Positions 5,979 through 8,822 of a DNA stretch of 8,822 nucleotides are shown here, in pieces. Position 1 is the first letter of the stretch, and the number at the start of each line of letters is the position of its first letter. The stretch is from positions 1 through 8,822 of the forward strand of contig JAAZCB010000915.1 of assembly GCA_012513545.1 (NCBI GenBank), written 5' to 3'. A program made the translations under genes and the position numbers. The notes under the pieces were generated by a model, which had not been told where the DNA came from, ran no database searches, and worked only from the letters and a program-made list of their open reading frames with translations. Source of the DNA: Clostridiaceae bacterium (lineage in GTDB: Bacteria; Bacillota_A; Clostridia; Acetivibrionales; Acetivibrionaceae).

Positions 5979-7631
5979 TCATTTTAGAAATCCTATCTTC
6001 CTGCACTTTTGAAATGATTTCTCAAAACTGCAGAGTTCATCTACTTTATTCAGACTTGGCTTTCCATTATCAACTGCCATTTCCATAAGATATTTTCTTG
6101 CTACATTTTCGATTTCCCCGCCACTTAACTCATATTTTGAAACAAGCTGTTTGATTTGTGAGGAACTCAATTCAGGTATTTTTGATTTCCAGATTCGTTC
6201 GCTTACCTCTGGCAGAGGATTTGGGAATTCGACCTTGAAAAGGAATCGTCTTTCAAAAGCACTATCAAGATTCATAGTGAGATTGGTGGTGGCAAATAAT
6301 ATTCCTTCGAATCGTTCAAGTTCTTGAAGCATTATATTTTGCATGGTATTCATTATCTGCTCAGTTGTTGAGTCTCCCTTTAAACTCATTCGTTTTGAGA
6401 ACATTCCATCTGCCTCATTGATAAAGAGTATAGGTTTAACGTGGAAATTAGCGAATGCCCTTCTGTAATCATCAAATATTTTCTTGACCTGTTTCTCACT
6501 TTCACCGAACCACTTGCTCCTGATTTGGCTTAGGTCAACCATCATGACATCACGTTTGGTTTGTCTGGCAATTTGGAATACAGATTCGGTTTTACCAGTT
6601 CCTGACTGTCCGTAAAACATTACCGTAACACCTACTGGCAGTTTGCTGTCCCTTAGCCGTCTTTGCAAGAGTCTGAAGTTACTCTGACTGATTGCACTTG
6701 ATATTCTTGAAAGCTGGTTATTTAACTTATCATCAAAATACAATTTCTTTGTTCTGATTGATGCGGCATGTATAAACCCTTCGCCATTTTCAGAGTCCAG
6801 AGCAAGTTCAGGATAATCCTTAAACAGCATTCTTGTTGTCTTATAAGATAGTACAGGTATCTTTTCGTCAGCGAACAGGGAATCCTTAAATCGGACAATA
6901 TCCTTTATGAATAGCTCATTATTCCCGGCTTTAAAATTGTGTTCAAAATCCAATTGGATTGCCAAATCATCAAAGATGGTTGCTGTTATCGAATCAAAGT
7001 CATATGTATCCTGTTTTTTAAGCCTCAGAAATGCCAGTGCCAGCACTATGCACTTATTTATCGGGAGTTTTATGTTCTTGTTAATGTAATCAACGAATGG
7101 TTGACCTTTATTGCTGTTGAGCAGGAACTCTATCTGTTCGAGCAGGATACTTGTTGATGAAGAGTTTGTTTCCCTTGCATCAATCATCTCTGTAATCTTT
7201 TCAAGCAGGTTTGGAAGGTTGAATTGGGTATTCTCCGTCAATTTGTTTTTATCATGAGTCCTGAGTGCTTCAATTACATGATGAGGAACTGAATATCCTA
7301 AGTCATTATAAGAGTACCTCTTATTTGACGCTTTACAACACTTGAAAATGAGTGCCCTCTGCTCTAATGCATCAATTTCCTGAATTAAATTGATTATTCT
7401 GAGGACACTACACTTGTAGTGTCTTGCCAGACTGTCCACAGTGACAGTTCGCTGCAGGCTAAGCTCTACCATGCTTGAGAAAAGGACGGTTTGAATTGTT
7501 GACAGTGAAAGAAAGTCTGCAATAGATGATATTTCCTGATTGATTTCAGTAAGCGTTTCAAATTCAAGCTTGCTTTTTGCGGCTTCTGAAGATATCTTTT
7601 CGATATGTATAAGGAGATTATTATTACTCAT
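5979..7631 (-). CDS. AAA+ ATPase with an N-terminal winged-helix-like region
   Basis: A 550-residue protein with a C-terminal AAA+ module. It has Walker A G-Q-S-G-T-G-K-T (341-348), an aromatic pore-loop-like K-W-F-G-E-S-E-K (373-380), Walker B I-L-F-I-N-E-A-D (401-408), sensor 1 F-A-T-T-N (N450), candidate arginine fingers R461-R462, and a sensor-2 region at S-G-G-E-I-E-N-V (503-510). The usual Walker B Asp is Asn (N405) while the catalytic Glu (E406) is kept; I remember N-E-A-D as common in this Bacteroidota branch of COG0464-like ATPases, so it is probably active. The N-terminal half contains a winged-helix-like segment (about 63-97, V-D-S-L-A-R-H-Y-K-C-S-V-L-R-I-I) and otherwise unassigned helices. 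The pore loop implies a hexameric ring that remodels or threads a protein partner. The start at 7631 lies 4 bases after the 90-aa gene, which indicates coupled translation. It is the likely motor of the operon. Confidence 0.92.
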   Translation of the reverse strand: MSNNNLLIHIEKISSEAAKSKLEFETLTEINQEISSIADFLSLSTIQTVLFSSMVELSLQRTVTVDSLARHYKCSVLRIINLIQEIDALEQRALIFKCCKASNKRYSYNDLGYSVPHHVIEALRTHDKNKLTENTQFNLPNLLEKITEMIDARETNSSSTSILLEQIEFLLNSNKGQPFVDYINKNIKLPINKCIVLALAFLRLKKQDTYDFDSITATIFDDLAIQLDFEHNFKAGNNELFIKDIVRFKDSLFADEKIPVLSYKTTRMLFKDYPELALDSENGEGFIHAASIRTKKLYFDDKLNNQLSRISSAISQSNFRLLQRRLRDSKLPVGVTVMFYGQSGTGKTESVFQIARQTKRDVMMVDLSQIRSKWFGESEKQVKKIFDDYRRAFANFHVKPILFINEADGMFSKRMSLKGDSTTEQIMNTMQNIMLQELERFEGILFATTNLTMNLDSAFERRFLFKVEFPNPLPEVSERIWKSKIPELSSSQIKQLVSKYELSGGEIENVARKYLMEMAVDNGKPSLNKVDELCSFEKSFQKCRKIGFLK

Positions 7632-7635
7632 TTCA

Positions 7636-7908
7636 TTATCGTGTTAAGGTTATTACCGATTGAACTTTGGTTAAAAGGGCAGCTTCTAATATGGATTTGC
7701 ACGAAGCCTGAATTATATAAATCGGACGATTTAAAAATTTGCCTTGGAACTCACCAGATTGGCTTTCCAAAAACATGATTAGTTGCCCCGTTGCCTCTTG
7801 GTCAGAAATGTAGACACATCCCAACCACTTTCGGGGAGACGCTTTAAGAATAAGGGTTTGAATTGCAGGTTTTGTTTCTGGTTGTTTTTGATTGCTGACT
7901 CTACTCAT
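7636..7908 (-). CDS. First gene of the operon, unknown small protein (90 aa)
   Basis: I do not recognise a family. The frame is open further upstream to 8103, but that stretch overlaps the start of the divergent regulator and reads as antisense. The internal ATG at 7908 starts a protein of 90 residues with a polar N-terminus (M-S-R-V-S-N-Q-K-Q-P-E-T) followed by a mixed alpha/beta core (I-Q-T-L-I-L-K-A-S, W-L-G-C-V-Y-I-S, Q-L-I-M-F-L-E, P-I-Y-I-I-Q-A-S and a last helix S-I-L-E-A-A-L-L). This start also leaves room for a promoter at 7969-7976. There is no signal peptide or DNA-binding motif. It lies 4 bases before the ATPase gene, so the two are probably translated together and may act together. 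Confidence 0.75.
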   Translation of the reverse strand: MSRVSNQKQPETKPAIQTLILKASPRKWLGCVYISDQEATGQLIMFLESQSGEFQGKFLNRPIYIIQASCKSILEAALLTKVQSVITLTR

Positions 7909-7935
7909 AATGTTATGTTGTTTTAAGTTTATATT

Positions 7936-8008
7936 CTTTAAAACCATATCTTTAAAAGCAATTTTCAGCAAACATAAAGGTTGCCAGTGCAGTGTATTTT
8001 CATTTTCA
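7936..8008. repeat. Short direct repeats in the divergent promoter region (candidate regulator sites)
   Basis: The intergenic DNA contains CTTTAAAA twice (7936-7943 and 7950-7957, 14-base period; each holds the self-palindrome TTTAAA), ATTTTCA three times (7961-7967, 7996-8002 and 8002-8008, the last two sharing one base), and CAGTG twice in tandem (7985-7994). They surround the minus-strand promoter candidate and precede the regulator start. A WYL protein could bind here and control both directions, but low complexity in AT-rich DNA is an alternative. Confidence 0.3.
7969..7976 (-). promoter_or_regulatory. Candidate main promoter (-7 element) of the eight-gene operon
   Basis: On the minus strand these bases read TATGTTTG, an exact match to TAnnTTTG. 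Transcription starting around 7963 would give a leader of about 55 bases before the ATG at 7908. A consensus -33 TTTG is not found at the expected distance (the nearest TTG is about 31 bases upstream), as would suit a weak promoter under regulator control. For the + strand only a seven-of-eight match, TCAATTTG at 8006-8013, is seen, which would leave the WYL gene almost leaderless. Confidence 0.45.
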
Positions 8009-8023
8009 ATTTGTGAGAAAAAA

Positions 8024-8822
8024 ATGCCAAAAAATAAAGATGCACTTATTCGATACCGAGTGATTAATAAGTGCTTTTTGGAAAAGAAAAACGTCACTCT
8101 CAAGGAACTTGTAACTGCTTGTGAGGAAGCTTTGGATATTAGCCCTTTAAGTGAAAGGACTATTGAAGCGGATATAAGAGCAATGCGTTATGACCGAGGA
8201 CTCGGTTATAATGCACCGATTAAAATGAACAGGTCAAAGGGAGTTTACTATTATGACGACCCAGCCTACTCAATTGACAACATCCCATTAAATGAAGAAG
8301 AGCTTGATTCGCTGCTATTTGCATCCAGATTGCTTGAGCAGTTTAAAGACATTGAGTTATTCAGAACTTTCAAAGGGTCAATTGACAAGCTTGTGGAAGC
8401 TGTCAATGTTTATCATTTGCCTGAATATAAGGATATACGAAATTTCATTGAATTTGAACGAGTTGAATATACCAAGGGGACTAACCATCTTAAAGAACTG
8501 ATTGATGCTATAAAAAACAAAAGTGTTATTAAGATTGATTATCACTCATTCACATCCCCAAGAAGCACCTTCCATATACTACACCCATATCATTTAAAGG
8601 AATATCGTAATCGTTGGTTTTTAATCGGATATAACGAACAATACTCCGACATCAGGACATATGGACTTGATAGAATAATTAAAATTCAGGTTGAGGAAAC
8701 GTTGAAGTTCAAGGATGTCGGTTTTGATGCCCTGAAGTATTATGAAAATGTGATTGGTATAAGCGTGTCGCATGAAGAACCAGTTGAAATTCATATTGCT
8801 TTCTCTGAACTTCAAACACAGT
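8024..8822 (+). CDS. WYL-domain HTH transcriptional regulator (3' end cut by window)
   Basis: An open frame of 266 codons from the ATG at 8024 runs off the window edge. The N-terminus has a helix-turn-helix (about 24-56, with S-E-R-T-I-E-A-D-I-R-A-M-R as recognition region), followed by a linker and a WYL domain (about 152-222) with H-P-Y-H-L-K-E-Y-R-N-R-W-F-L-I-G-Y, where W-F-L (198-200) stands for the name-giving W-Y-L, and Y-G-L-D-R-I. Proteins of this type (full length about 320-340 residues) bind DNA as dimers and use the WYL fold to sense a ligand, possibly nucleic acid; several guard phage-defence operons as repressors. It is divergent from the eight-gene operon with 115 bases between the two starts, the usual arrangement for an autoregulated local regulator. 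The C-terminal effector-interaction region lies beyond the window. Confidence 0.93.
   Translation, partial: MPKNKDALIRYRVINKCFLEKKNVTLKELVTACEEALDISPLSERTIEADIRAMRYDRGLGYNAPIKMNRSKGVYYYDDPAYSIDNIPLNEEELDSLLFASRLLEQFKDIELFRTFKGSIDKLVEAVNVYHLPEYKDIRNFIEFERVEYTKGTNHLKELIDAIKNKSVIKIDYHSFTSPRSTFHILHPYHLKEYRNRWFLIGYNEQYSDIRTYGLDRIIKIQVEETLKFKDVGFDALKYYENVIGISVSHEEPVEIHIAFSELQTQ

Noticed and set aside
6907..7157. Two overlapping + strand open frames inside the ATPase gene
   Set aside because: Antisense shadows of a well-supported coding region.
550..7908. A classical restriction-modification system
   Set aside because: Nuclease genes are present, but no protein shows methyltransferase motifs such as DPPY/NPPY or a SAM-binding FxGxG.
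7909..8103. N-terminal extension of the first operon gene to 155 residues
   Set aside because: It overlaps the start of the WYL gene in antisense, reads as low-quality sequence rich in Phe, Ile and Lys, and would remove the promoter; the ATG at 7908 fits better.
8292..8815. A + strand frame at 8292-8501 and a minus-strand frame at 8621-8815 inside the WYL gene
   Set aside because: The WYL frame is continuous through both intervals and carries the family motifs; these are shadows.

Overview
This 8.8 kb window is AT-rich DNA with matches to the -7 element TAnnTTTG, no obvious Shine-Dalgarno sequences, and protein families (DUF2188, DUF2779, the PGN_0703 nuclease family) familiar from Bacteroidota. 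It most likely comes from the accessory genome of a member of the Bacteroidota. There are no rRNA, tRNA, CRISPR or transposase genes. Both edges cut through genes or possible genes.

Layout. At the right edge a WYL-domain HTH regulator runs on the + strand from 8024 past the window end. About 115 bp of divergent intergenic DNA separates it from a compact minus-strand operon of eight genes (7908 down to about 438/550). In transcription order these are: a 90-aa unknown protein; a 550-aa AAA+ ATPase; a 206-aa basic helical unknown; a 137-aa unknown; a 105-aa low-molecular-weight protein tyrosine phosphatase relative with a TTG start; a 657-aa DUF2779 protein (Cas4/RecB-like nuclease with Fe-S cysteines fused to a DnaQ-like exonuclease); an 89-aa small protein; and a 551-aa two-part protein ending in a PGN_0703-type PD-(D/E)XK nuclease. 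Gaps between genes are 4 to 63 bp. A strong hairpin at 399-422 closes the operon. Beyond it lies a separately promoted DUF2188 gene and possibly the first codons of another gene.

How the parts may work together (inference). A WYL repressor divergent from a tight operon with a AAA+ motor, two different nuclease proteins, a phosphatase and several family-less small proteins is the typical architecture of a regulated anti-phage defence system. No DNA methyltransferase is present, so it is not a classical restriction-modification locus. I do not recognise this gene combination as a named system and regard it as the main candidate for something undescribed.

The most concrete sequence-level oddity is at the end of the last gene. 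A protein-like reading frame of 45 codons without a start codon (575-438, minus) overlaps the annotated C-terminus in the +1 frame and runs almost to the terminator. This suggests that the nuclease carries a recent frameshift, or a programmed one, and was originally about 40 residues longer.
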